Made by a program: the position numbers and the translations under genes. From NCBI GenBank assembly GCA_004005435.1, contig RZWH01000005.1, forward strand, positions 186,001 to 250,000: DNA of 64,000 nt, read 5' to 3'. The notes below the pieces were generated by a model. It was not told the origin of the DNA. It searched no databases and saw only the letters and a program-made list of their open reading frames with translations. This DNA is from Rhodobacteraceae bacterium CCMM004. GTDB taxonomy: Bacteria; Pseudomonadota; Alphaproteobacteria; Rhodobacterales; Rhodobacteraceae. The stretch's first letter is position 1. Each line of letters begins with the position of its first letter. This document shows, piece after piece, positions 57,424 through 64,000 of the stretch.

Positions 57424-59100
57424 GTGAGCATCGGTTCCTCTTACGAGACGGCGATGGCTCTCCCGCGGGGGGAGCATGTGCGGCTGACACTGGGCGGTTT
57501 ACTCGCGGTCCTGCTGTGCGCGGCCCTGGCGGGCCTCTGCTTGGGGGCGCTCAGCATCGGGTTGTCGCGGGTCACCCAGGCGATCGCCCTCTTTTGGCTC
57601 CCCAACGCTCTGGCCATCGCCGTGGCCGTGCGCTGGCCGGGCGTGCCCCGCGCCGCGGGGGCGGCGGGGCTGGTCCTGGGGATCGCCCTGGCCAACGGCC
57701 TGACCGGCAGCGCGCCGCCGGTCGCGCTGGGCCTGGGCCTCGCCAACCTGGCTTCGGTCGCGGTCGGGGTCTTCGCTTACGAATCGCTGCTCGGCCGGGT
57801 GGGACCGCACACCACCGAGGCGAGCTATCTGCGGTTTCTCGCGGGCGTCTGCGTGCCCGCCGCGGCCATCGGCGCGGTGCTGGGGGCCTCCGTGCTCTCC
57901 GTAGCCGAGGGCGTCCCGGCGATGCGCGTGATCGTGCCCTGGCTGGTGGGCGACATCACCTCGCTCATGACCCTCGTGCCGCTCTTCTTCACCCTCCTCC
58001 GCCACGGCGCACGCGACACGGCGGTCGTCAAGATGGTGCAGGGCGGCACCGCCGTGGTCGTCCTGGCCGGTGTGATCGTCGCCGAGGGTGTGTTGGTGGC
58101 CAGCGACATGGAGGTCTACGGGCAAATCCTGTTGGCCCCGCTCCTGGCGCTCCTGGCGCTGCGCCTGGGCATCTTCGTGATCCAGCTCGCCACCCTCGGC
58201 CTGCTCCTGACGCCGCACCTCGGAATGCTCGCCGCCGAACTTTCGGGCCTCGGTGCCCCGCGCTATGGCGGCGACTTGGCGGTGTTCGCCACCGTGTTCC
58301 TGTGCGCGGCGGTGCCGGGCAATCTGGTGGCGGTGATCGTCACCCGGCTGCGCGCGGCCGAGCACGAGGCGGTCGCGGCCAGCCAGATGAAGACCGAGTT
58401 TCTGTCGACGATGAGCCACGAGGTGCGCACGCCGTTGAACGCCATCAACGGGATGTTCGAGCTGTTCCAGGCCACGTCCGACAAGGAGCGGCACAAGAAA
58501 TGGGCGGCCGCGGGGCTGACCGCCAGCGGCAATCTCCAGCGCCTGCTCGACGGTATTCTCCAGATGGCCCAACTGGAGGCGCGGGCGATCATCTCGGCGC
58601 CCTCACGGCAGTCGACGGCCACCCTGCTCGACCAATGGCGGATGGCCGGCGAGGCCGAGGTGCGCGCGGCGGGCAAGCCCCTACGTTTCGTCGTCGAGGC
58701 GGCACCCGACGTGCCCCAGAGCCTCTGCATCGACTCGCTGCGCGTGTCGCAGATCATCTCCAATCTGACGTCGAACGCGGTGAAGTTTGCCGATCAAGGG
58801 GTCGTTGCGCTGCGCATCGACGTCGTCGGCGGCCCCGAGGATCGTCTGCTGCGGATCGCGCTGAGCGACGACGGCCCCGGCATCGCGCCAGAAGACCACG
58901 CCCGCATCTTCGAGCGGTTCCGCCAAGCCGACAACCACATCGCCCGCGTGCACGGCGGCGCCGGCCTGGGCCTGGCGATCTCGCGCGAGCTGGCCGAGGT
59001 CCTGGACGGGCGCCTGGAGCTGGAGAGCAGCCCCGGCGCCGGCGCCACATTTATCCTGACCCTTCCCCTCGATCCCCCAGCGGAGAACGACGATGACTGA
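57424..59100 (+). CDS. membrane histidine kinase with MASE1-like sensor
   Basis: A 558-residue sensor kinase. Residues about 20-310 form 8-9 helices with the MASE1-like features IALFWLPNALAIAVAVRWPG and VPWLVGDITSLMTLVPL. The kinase has H-box FLSTMSHEVRTPLNAI with His332, N-box IISNLTSNAVKF, G1 DDGPGI and G2 GGAGLGLAISREL. There is no periplasmic sensor domain, so the membrane part itself senses. The start is GTG. It overlaps the receiver gene by eight bases, making a cognate pair. Confidence 0.88.
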   Translation: MSIGSSYETAMALPRGEHVRLTLGGLLAVLLCAALAGLCLGALSIGLSRVTQAIALFWLPNALAIAVAVRWPGVPRAAGAAGLVLGIALANGLTGSAPPVALGLGLANLASVAVGVFAYESLLGRVGPHTTEASYLRFLAGVCVPAAAIGAVLGASVLSVAEGVPAMRVIVPWLVGDITSLMTLVPLFFTLLRHGARDTAVVKMVQGGTAVVVLAGVIVAEGVLVASDMEVYGQILLAPLLALLALRLGIFVIQLATLGLLLTPHLGMLAAELSGLGAPRYGGDLAVFATVFLCAAVPGNLVAVIVTRLRAAEHEAVAASQMKTEFLSTMSHEVRTPLNAINGMFELFQATSDKERHKKWAAAGLTASGNLQRLLDGILQMAQLEARAIISAPSRQSTATLLDQWRMAGEAEVRAAGKPLRFVVEAAPDVPQSLCIDSLRVSQIISNLTSNAVKFADQGVVALRIDVVGGPEDRLLRIALSDDGPGIAPEDHARIFERFRQADNHIARVHGGAGLGLAISRELAEVLDGRLELESSPGAGATFILTLPLDPPAENDDD

Positions 59101-59476
59101 CAAAGCGATCATGATCGTCGAAGACGACGGCATCACCCGGTTCCTCATGTCCGAGCTCTGCGAGACGCTCGGCCTGCGCAGCGACATCGTCGACAGCGGC
59201 GAGGCCTGCCTGCAACGGCTCGCCGCCGACCCAGGGGCCTACGAACTGGTGCTGATGGACATGCATATGCCAAAACGCTCCGGCGCCGATGTCACCCAGG
59301 AGATCCGGCAGTTCGAGGGCAACCCGCCCCGCGACATCCCCGTCATCGCCACCACCGCCGATCAGGCCTGGGCGGATTCGGCTCTGCGCGCGCGCCATCG
59401 GCTCGACGGCTATCTGCCCAAACCGGTGCGGCGCGAGGCGATGCTGGAGGTGCTGTCGCAGTACCGCGCCGCGTGA
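59093..59476 (+). CDS. single-domain response regulator (receiver only)
   Basis: A 127-residue stand-alone receiver domain with the acidic pair Asp11/Asp12 in MIVEDDGITR, the phosphoacceptor Asp56 in LVLMDMHMPKRSG, Thr87/Thr88 in PVIATTADQ and Lys110 in LPKPV. There is no output domain, so it probably works by protein contact or in a phosphorelay. It overlaps the kinase gene and the downstream DUF1989 gene (GTGA). Confidence 0.9.
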   Translation: MTDKAIMIVEDDGITRFLMSELCETLGLRSDIVDSGEACLQRLAADPGAYELVLMDMHMPKRSGADVTQEIRQFEGNPPRDIPVIATTADQAWADSALRARHRLDGYLPKPVRREAMLEVLSQYRAA

Positions 59477-60381
59477 CGTCCCATCTTGCCCGGCGACGGC
59501 AAACGGGGCATGGACGGCCCATGCCGCCGATCCCGCCGCCAGACCAGACCGCCCCGCCCGATGCCGCCCGGCGGCGCGCTGCCGCGCCCGTCATCTGCTA
59601 CCCGCCCGACACGCTGCCGCCGGTGGACCGGGCCTGGACCGCCGCCATCCGGCGCGCGCTGAGGCCGGTGCGGACGACCCGCGTGCCACCGCGCGACGGG
59701 CGCGCGGTGCGGGTCGCGCGGGGCCAGATCGTCCGCATCGTCTGTCCCGAGGGGCCGCAGGTCGGCGATCTGAACCTGTGGTCCGCCGCCGACCCCTCCG
59801 AGCGGTTCTATTCGGGCAAGACCCGCGCGCTCCATGGCGCGCATGTGAGCGCGGGCGACCGGCTCTGGTCCACCTTTCCCCACCTCCGGCCGCTGGCGAC
59901 GATCACCCACGACACGCTGGCCTGGTACGGCATCGACGCCGACGGCGGTGCGGTGCACGATGTGATCGGCACGCGGTGCGATCCCTACACCGCGCGCCTC
60001 CTGTCGGGCGACAGCTATCACCGCTGCTGTCACTCGAACCTTACCCGCGCCCTGGCCGACGCGCTCGACTGCTCCCGCGCCGAGGCTGAGCCGTTGGTCC
60101 ACGACGTGCTCAACGTGTTCATGTGCACGGGTTTTTCCGCCGACACGCACCAATACTTCATGAAGGCGAGCCCCGTGCGCGCCGGCGACTACCTGGAGCT
60201 CTATGCCGAGGTCGATCTGCTCGTCGGGCTGAGCGCCTGTCCGGGGGGCGACTGCGGCGCCGAGCATTCCTCGGACGCCGCGCCCTGCCACCCGCTGGAC
60301 ATCGCCGTCTACGACACCGATCCGGCGCTGCACCGGCCGGCCCCGGCGCCGTCCGCCTACGACCGCAGCCACGGCGCTTGA
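59473..60381 (+). CDS. DUF1989 (urea-carboxylase-associated-like) protein
   Basis: A protein of up to 302 residues with a DUF1989 domain: RVARGQIVRIVCPEGPQVGDLNLWSAADPSERFYSGKTRALHGAHVSAGDRLWS, TLAWYGID, CDPYTARLLSGDSYHRCCHSNLTRAL and FMKASPVRAGDYLELYAEVDLLVGLSACP. Relatives act beside urea or amino-acid catabolism genes, but their reaction is not certain. GTG 59473 overlaps the receiver stop; ATG 59521 (MPPIPPPDQ) is an alternative and the first 40 residues are unlike the domain. It ends directly against the convergent deoD. Confidence 0.8.
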   Translation: MTSHLARRRQTGHGRPMPPIPPPDQTAPPDAARRRAAAPVICYPPDTLPPVDRAWTAAIRRALRPVRTTRVPPRDGRAVRVARGQIVRIVCPEGPQVGDLNLWSAADPSERFYSGKTRALHGAHVSAGDRLWSTFPHLRPLATITHDTLAWYGIDADGGAVHDVIGTRCDPYTARLLSGDSYHRCCHSNLTRALADALDCSRAEAEPLVHDVLNVFMCTGFSADTHQYFMKASPVRAGDYLELYAEVDLLVGLSACPGGDCGAEHSSDAAPCHPLDIAVYDTDPALHRPAPAPSAYDRSHGA

Positions 60382-61086
60382 TCAGGCGAAGGCCGCCTCC
60401 AACGCGATCTCGACCATGTCGCCGAAGGACCGCTCGCGGGCGTCCGACGGCAGTGCCTCGCCCGTCACCAGGTGGTCGCTGATCGTCAGCACCGCCAGGG
60501 CGCGGCGCCCGTAGCGGGCCGCGAGCGTGTAGAGTTCGGCCGCTTCCATCTCCACGGCGAGAACGCCGTGGCGGGTCATCTCGGCCGTCAAATCGGACCG
60601 TTCGTCATAGAACACGTCCGACGAGTAAATCCCGCCCACATGCACGGACAGATCCCGGGCCGCGGCGGCCCGATGCGCCGCGGTCAACAATTGGTAATCG
60701 GCACAGGGCGCGAAATCCAATTCGCGAAAGATCCCGCGGGACGGTGTGGACAGGGTGGACGCGGTCATCGCCAGCACGAGATCGCGCACCGCGATGCGCT
60801 CCTGCATCGCCCCGGCCGAGCCGATGCGGATCAACGTTTGTGCATCGTAATCCCGAATCAACTCATTGGCGTAAATGGACAGCGACGGCATCCCCATTCC
60901 CGATCCCTGAATGGTGACGCGATGACCGTTCCAGGTGCCGGTGAACCCCAACATGCCACGCACGCGGTTGATGCATTCGGCATCGGAGAGATACGTCTCC
61001 GCTGCCCATTTCGCGCGCAGCGGATCGCCGGGCATCAACACCACTGGGGCGATCTGCCCGGGCTCGGCCCCGATATGAACGGTCAT
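60382..61086 (-). CDS. deoD: purine-nucleoside phosphorylase, DeoD type
   Basis: A 234-residue hexameric-type phosphorylase splitting purine (deoxy)nucleosides with phosphate. It starts [32 protein letters not shown]. The phosphate-site Arg is in RIGSAGAMQ, and the ribose-contact region is [34 protein letters not shown], with the catalytic Asp. The length is typical. It follows the H-NS gene by nine bases and converges with the DUF1989 gene. Confidence 0.93.
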   Translation of the reverse strand: MTVHIGAEPGQIAPVVLMPGDPLRAKWAAETYLSDAECINRVRGMLGFTGTWNGHRVTIQGSGMGMPSLSIYANELIRDYDAQTLIRIGSAGAMQERIAVRDLVLAMTASTLSTPSRGIFRELDFAPCADYQLLTAAHRAAAARDLSVHVGGIYSSDVFYDERSDLTAEMTRHGVLAVEMEAAELYTLAARYGRRALAVLTISDHLVTGEALPSDARERSFGDMVEIALEAAFA

Positions 61087-61095
61087 CGCCGGCGC

Positions 61096-61404
61096 TCAGA
61101 TCGCGAAGTCTTCCAGCGACTTGCCGCTGGCGAGACCCTCTTTGATCCACGCCGGCTGACGGCCGCGTCCGGTCCAGGTCTTCTTCGGGTTCTCCGGGTG
61201 GGCGTATTTGGCCGCAGATTTCTGCTTTTTCTTCTCGCCTGAAAGCAACTCATCGAGATTGAAGCCATGCTCTTTCGCGGCGTTCTCTGCCGCCTTACGC
61301 GCATCGGCTTTGCGTCGGGCGTCGAGCGACTCGAGCGCCTTGTCCACATCCTTGCGGAGCGCTTCGAGTTCTTGCCGCGACATCTTATCCAGATCAATTG
61401 ACAT
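61096..61404 (-). CDS. H-NS family nucleoid protein (HvrA-like)
   Basis: A 102-residue DNA-binding protein. The N-terminal coiled coil is MSRQELEALRKDVDKALESLDARRKADARKAAENAA. The C-terminal domain is YAHPENPKKTWTGRGRQPAWIKEGLASGKSLEDF, with the AT-hook-like TGRGRQP. It is of the HvrA/Spb type, which represses AT-rich or transferred genes and, in Rhodobacter, affects photosynthesis or nif genes. ATG 61404 is chosen because the upstream extension would not fit the family. The leader is AT-rich. Confidence 0.93.
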   Translation of the reverse strand: MSIDLDKMSRQELEALRKDVDKALESLDARRKADARKAAENAAKEHGFNLDELLSGEKKKQKSAAKYAHPENPKKTWTGRGRQPAWIKEGLASGKSLEDFAI

Positions 61405-61548
61405 GATTTCATTCGCCTTTATGTGTCTGCATCCCCAATCCGATGCATAGGCGTCGTAATTCGAAATGCAGGAATTGGGCAAGCGGAAAACGACCGCGCC
61501 GCGGGATCGGCGCGGATCTTCCAATAGACCGTCCGCTGTATTCTCTCG

Positions 61549-63519
61549 CTACTCGGCGGCGAATTCCCGTTTCGGTGCCAGCGTCACGATGTCATGCATG
61601 ATCGCATTCAGCTCGAAATCCTTAGGCGTATAAATGCGTGCCACGCCCATCGCCTTGAGCCGCGCGGCGTCGTCTTCGGGAATGATACCGCCCACCAGCA
61701 CGGGCAGATCGCCGCGCCCCGCGGCGCGCAGTCCCTCCATGATCTCGGCGACGAGGGGCATGTGGCTCCCCGAGAGAATGGATAGTCCGAGCACGTGGGG
61801 ATCGCGCTCTTCCACCGCGGCGAGAATATCGGTGGGGCTGAGCCGAATACCGTCATACCGCATATCCATTCCGCAATCGCGGGCGCGCGCCGCGATCTGC
61901 TCGGCGCCGTTCGAGTGGCCGTCGAGCCCCGGCTTGGCCATCAGGAACGACAGGCGGCGACCCAGACGGGCCGAGACGGCATCGACCTCGGCGCGCAGGT
62001 CGTCCAGCCCCTCGGTTCGGTTCGAGGGGGCGCCGCTGACCCCGGTGGGGCCGCGATACTGGCCGAAGGCCTGGCGCACCATGTCGCCCCATTCACCGGT
62101 CGTGGCCCCGGCGCGGGCGGCGGCGATGGAGGCCGGCATGATGTTGGCGCCGCTCCGGGCGGCGGCACGCAGGTCGTCCAGGGCGCGCGCCACCGCATTC
62201 TCGTCGCGCGCGTCGCGCCAGGCGGCGAGGCGGGCGATCTGGTCGGCCTCGGCCTCGGGGTCGGCCACCATGATGGCGTCGTCGCCGGCGGTCAGGGGGC
62301 TCGGCTCGGCCTCGGTATAGCGGTTGACGCCGATCACCGTCGTCGTTCCGTCCTCGATCCCTGCAATGCGGTCGGCGTTGGCCTCGACCAAGCGGGCCTT
62401 CATGTGCTCGATGGCCTCGACCGCGCCGCCCATCGCATCGATCTGGCGCAATTCGGCCCGTGCCCCGTCCTTGAGCGCGGCGACCTTGGCGGCGACGGCG
62501 GGGTTTCCGTCGAAGAGATCGCCGTACTCCAGAAGGTCGGTCTCGTAGGCCAGGATCTGCTGCATCCTGAGCGACCATTGCTGATCCCAGGGCCGCGGCA
62601 GGCCCAGCGCCTCGTTCCAGGCAGGGAGCTGCACGGCCCGGGCCCGGGCGTTCTTGCTCAGCGTCACCGCCAACATCTCCAACAAGATGCGGTAGACGTT
62701 GTTTTCGGGCTGCTGTTCGGTCAGGCCCAGGCTGTTGACCTGCACGCCATACCGGAAGCGGCGATAGCGCGGGTCCTCGACGCCGTAGCGCTCGGCGCAG
62801 ATCTCGTCCCACAACTCGGTGAAGGCGCGCATCTTGCACAGCTCGGTCACGAAGCGGATGCCGGCGTTCACAAAGAACGAGATGCGCCCGACCATGCCGG
62901 GGAAATCGGCCTCGGCCACCTTGCCGCGCAGGTCGTCCAGCACCGCGGTGGCGGTGGCGAGCGCATAGGCCAGCTCCTGCTCGGGTGTCGCACCGGCCTC
63001 TTGCAGGTGGTAGGAACACACGTTCATCGGGTTCCACTTGGGCAGGTGCTCGCGCGTGTAGGCGGCGACGTCGGTGATCATACGCAGCGACGGCTTGGGC
63101 GGGCAGATATAGGTGCCGCGGCTGAGGTACTCCTTGATGATGTCGTTCTGCACCGTGCCCTGGAGCTGCGAGACGTCCGCCCCCTGCTCCTCGGCCACGG
63201 CGATGTAGAGCGCCAGGAGCCAGGGCGCCGTGGCGTTGATCGTCATCGAGGTGTTCATCCGCTCCAGCGGGATGTCCTGGAACAGCGTGCGCATGTCGCC
63301 CAGATGCGCGACGGGCACGCCGACCTTGCCCACCTCGCCGCGCGACAGCTCGTGATCGCTGTCGTACCCGGTCTGGGTCGGCAGGTCGAAGGCGACGCTG
63401 AGCCCGGTCTGCCCCTTGGCCAGGTTGCCGCGGTAGAGCGCGTTCGAGGCGGCGGCGGTGGAGTGGCCGGCATAGGTGCGGAACAGCCAGGGGCGGTCCT
63501 TTTCGGGGGCGTCGGTCAT
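61549..63519 (-). CDS. ecm: ethylmalonyl-CoA mutase
   Basis: A 656-residue coenzyme-B12 mutase converting (2R)-ethylmalonyl-CoA to methylsuccinyl-CoA in the ethylmalonyl-CoA pathway. The N-terminal catalytic barrel contains RTYAGHSTAAASNALYRGNLAKGQTGLSVAFDLPTQTGYDSDH and the SRGTYICPPKPSLRMI loop. The C-terminal B12 domain has AKPGLDGHSNGAEQIA (DxHxxG with the cobalt-ligand His) and LGLSILSGSHMPLV. The length and the ICPPKPSLR loop fit Ecm rather than the longer methylmalonyl-CoA mutases. Confidence 0.9.
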   Translation of the reverse strand: MTDAPEKDRPWLFRTYAGHSTAAASNALYRGNLAKGQTGLSVAFDLPTQTGYDSDHELSRGEVGKVGVPVAHLGDMRTLFQDIPLERMNTSMTINATAPWLLALYIAVAEEQGADVSQLQGTVQNDIIKEYLSRGTYICPPKPSLRMITDVAAYTREHLPKWNPMNVCSYHLQEAGATPEQELAYALATATAVLDDLRGKVAEADFPGMVGRISFFVNAGIRFVTELCKMRAFTELWDEICAERYGVEDPRYRRFRYGVQVNSLGLTEQQPENNVYRILLEMLAVTLSKNARARAVQLPAWNEALGLPRPWDQQWSLRMQQILAYETDLLEYGDLFDGNPAVAAKVAALKDGARAELRQIDAMGGAVEAIEHMKARLVEANADRIAGIEDGTTTVIGVNRYTEAEPSPLTAGDDAIMVADPEAEADQIARLAAWRDARDENAVARALDDLRAAARSGANIMPASIAAARAGATTGEWGDMVRQAFGQYRGPTGVSGAPSNRTEGLDDLRAEVDAVSARLGRRLSFLMAKPGLDGHSNGAEQIAARARDCGMDMRYDGIRLSPTDILAAVEERDPHVLGLSILSGSHMPLVAEIMEGLRAAGRGDLPVLVGGIIPEDDAARLKAMGVARIYTPKDFELNAIMHDIVTLAPKREFAAE

Positions 63520-63651
63520 CTTCGGGCCTCGCACTTTGATAATATTCTTGCGTCCGGTAGGACATATGTAAAACTTTGTGGCGCTGTCAATCGCCGCGGC
63601 GCGGCATGGACGGGATTTACCAAACGCCCCCGCGGTGCCACTCTCGGCCGG

Positions 63652-64000
63652 ATGCTCGCCACCGTGGAAATCCCCGTCTGGCTGTTCCTTTTGATCCTGC
63701 TGTTCGCGGCGGTGTCGTTCGGAACGCATTTCCTGTTTCCGCCGGTGCGCTGGTTCTTTCGCCGCCGGATGGAACATGCGGTGGAGGAGTTGAACAAGCG
63801 GCTTGAACGGCCGATCCAGCCGTTCAAGCTCTACCGCCGCACCGACATGATCCAGCGGCTGATCTACGATCCGGTCGTGGCCGAGGCGGTGACGCGGCAC
63901 GCGCGAACCAAAGGCGTGCGCGAGGACGTCGCCTTTGCCGAGGCCAAACGCTATGCGCGCGAGATCGTGCCGTCTTTCAGCGCCTCGGCCTATTTCGGGT
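63652..64000 (+). CDS. glycerolipid acyltransferase (PlsB-like), N-terminal part
   Basis: The first 116 codons of a membrane-bound acyltransferase; the rest lies beyond the window. The helix MLATVEIPVWLFLLILLFAAVSFGTHFLFPP is followed by RRMEHAVEELNKRLERPIQPFKLYRRTDMIQRLIYDPVVAEAV and AKRYAREIVPSFSASAYFG. This matches the start of alphaproteobacterial 1-acyl-glycerol-3-phosphate/PlsB-like acyltransferases. The catalytic HxxxxD lies further downstream. It is divergent from ecm. Confidence 0.75.
   Translation, partial: MLATVEIPVWLFLLILLFAAVSFGTHFLFPPVRWFFRRRMEHAVEELNKRLERPIQPFKLYRRTDMIQRLIYDPVVAEAVTRHARTKGVREDVAFAEAKRYAREIVPSFSASAYFG

Overview
The window is GC-rich chromosomal DNA from an alphaproteobacterium of the Rhodobacteraceae (Roseobacter-like) type. 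The support is its gene content: mdh, sucC, sucD, sucA, sucB and lpd lie on one strand close to sdhCDAB. Genes of the ethylmalonyl-CoA pathway (mesaconyl-CoA hydratase, a malyl-CoA thioesterase/lyase-like protein, ethylmalonyl-CoA mutase) are interspersed. There is also an HvrA-type H-NS protein, a FYDLN-acid protein, and downstream repeats of the form CTTGGC..AAATACCCC that I recall from that family. No phage, insertion sequence or CRISPR array is visible.

Layout. 1-14 kb: a truncated MFS gene; a gene-free stretch carrying a dispersed GC-rich repeat; a three-gene MacB/LolCD-like ABC locus with a very histidine-rich loop (probably zinc-related); a PhoA-type alkaline phosphatase; a cold-shock protein; an unknown 224-residue protein; tRNA-Ser(GCU); a serine hydrolase. 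9.6-30 kb: a carbohydrate/organic-acid catabolic island. It has a leftward operon (mannonate dehydratase-like, SDR, RraA-like, beta-propeller lactonase) divergent from a GntR regulator. A long rightward run follows: a solute-binding protein without signal peptide, a complete ribose-type ABC importer with two permeases, an SDR, a CaiB/BaiF CoA-transferase, a mutarotase-like protein, a fused family I CoA-transferase-like protein lacking the catalytic Glu, and an SMP-30 lactonase. A TRAP transporter and a convergent IclR regulator end the island.

30.6-57.3 kb: tRNA-Ala(GGC), the FYDLN protein, a YgjP-like metallopeptidase and a GntR regulator are followed by the TCA-cycle block. Leftward: mdh, sucC, three envelope genes, sucD, a sulfotransferase, DUF805, sucA, sucB, small genes and lpd. 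Rightward: a TauE-like permease, the malyl-CoA enzyme, NnrU, DUF1737, mesaconyl-CoA hydratase, a DUF4344 metallopeptidase and sdhCDAB, with small genes between sdhD/sdhA and sdhA/sdhB. Palindromes of the type TGTGATCACA, paired at 21-bp spacing, stand in front of both sucC and sdhC and suggest a common TCA-cycle regulator.

57.4-64 kb: a MASE1 histidine kinase overlapping a lone receiver and a DUF1989 protein, then convergent deoD and an H-NS-like gene, ethylmalonyl-CoA mutase, and the start of a glycerolipid acyltransferase. The main candidates for something undescribed are the CoA-transferase/cytosolic-binding-protein catabolic island, the His-rich ABC locus and the shared TCA operators.
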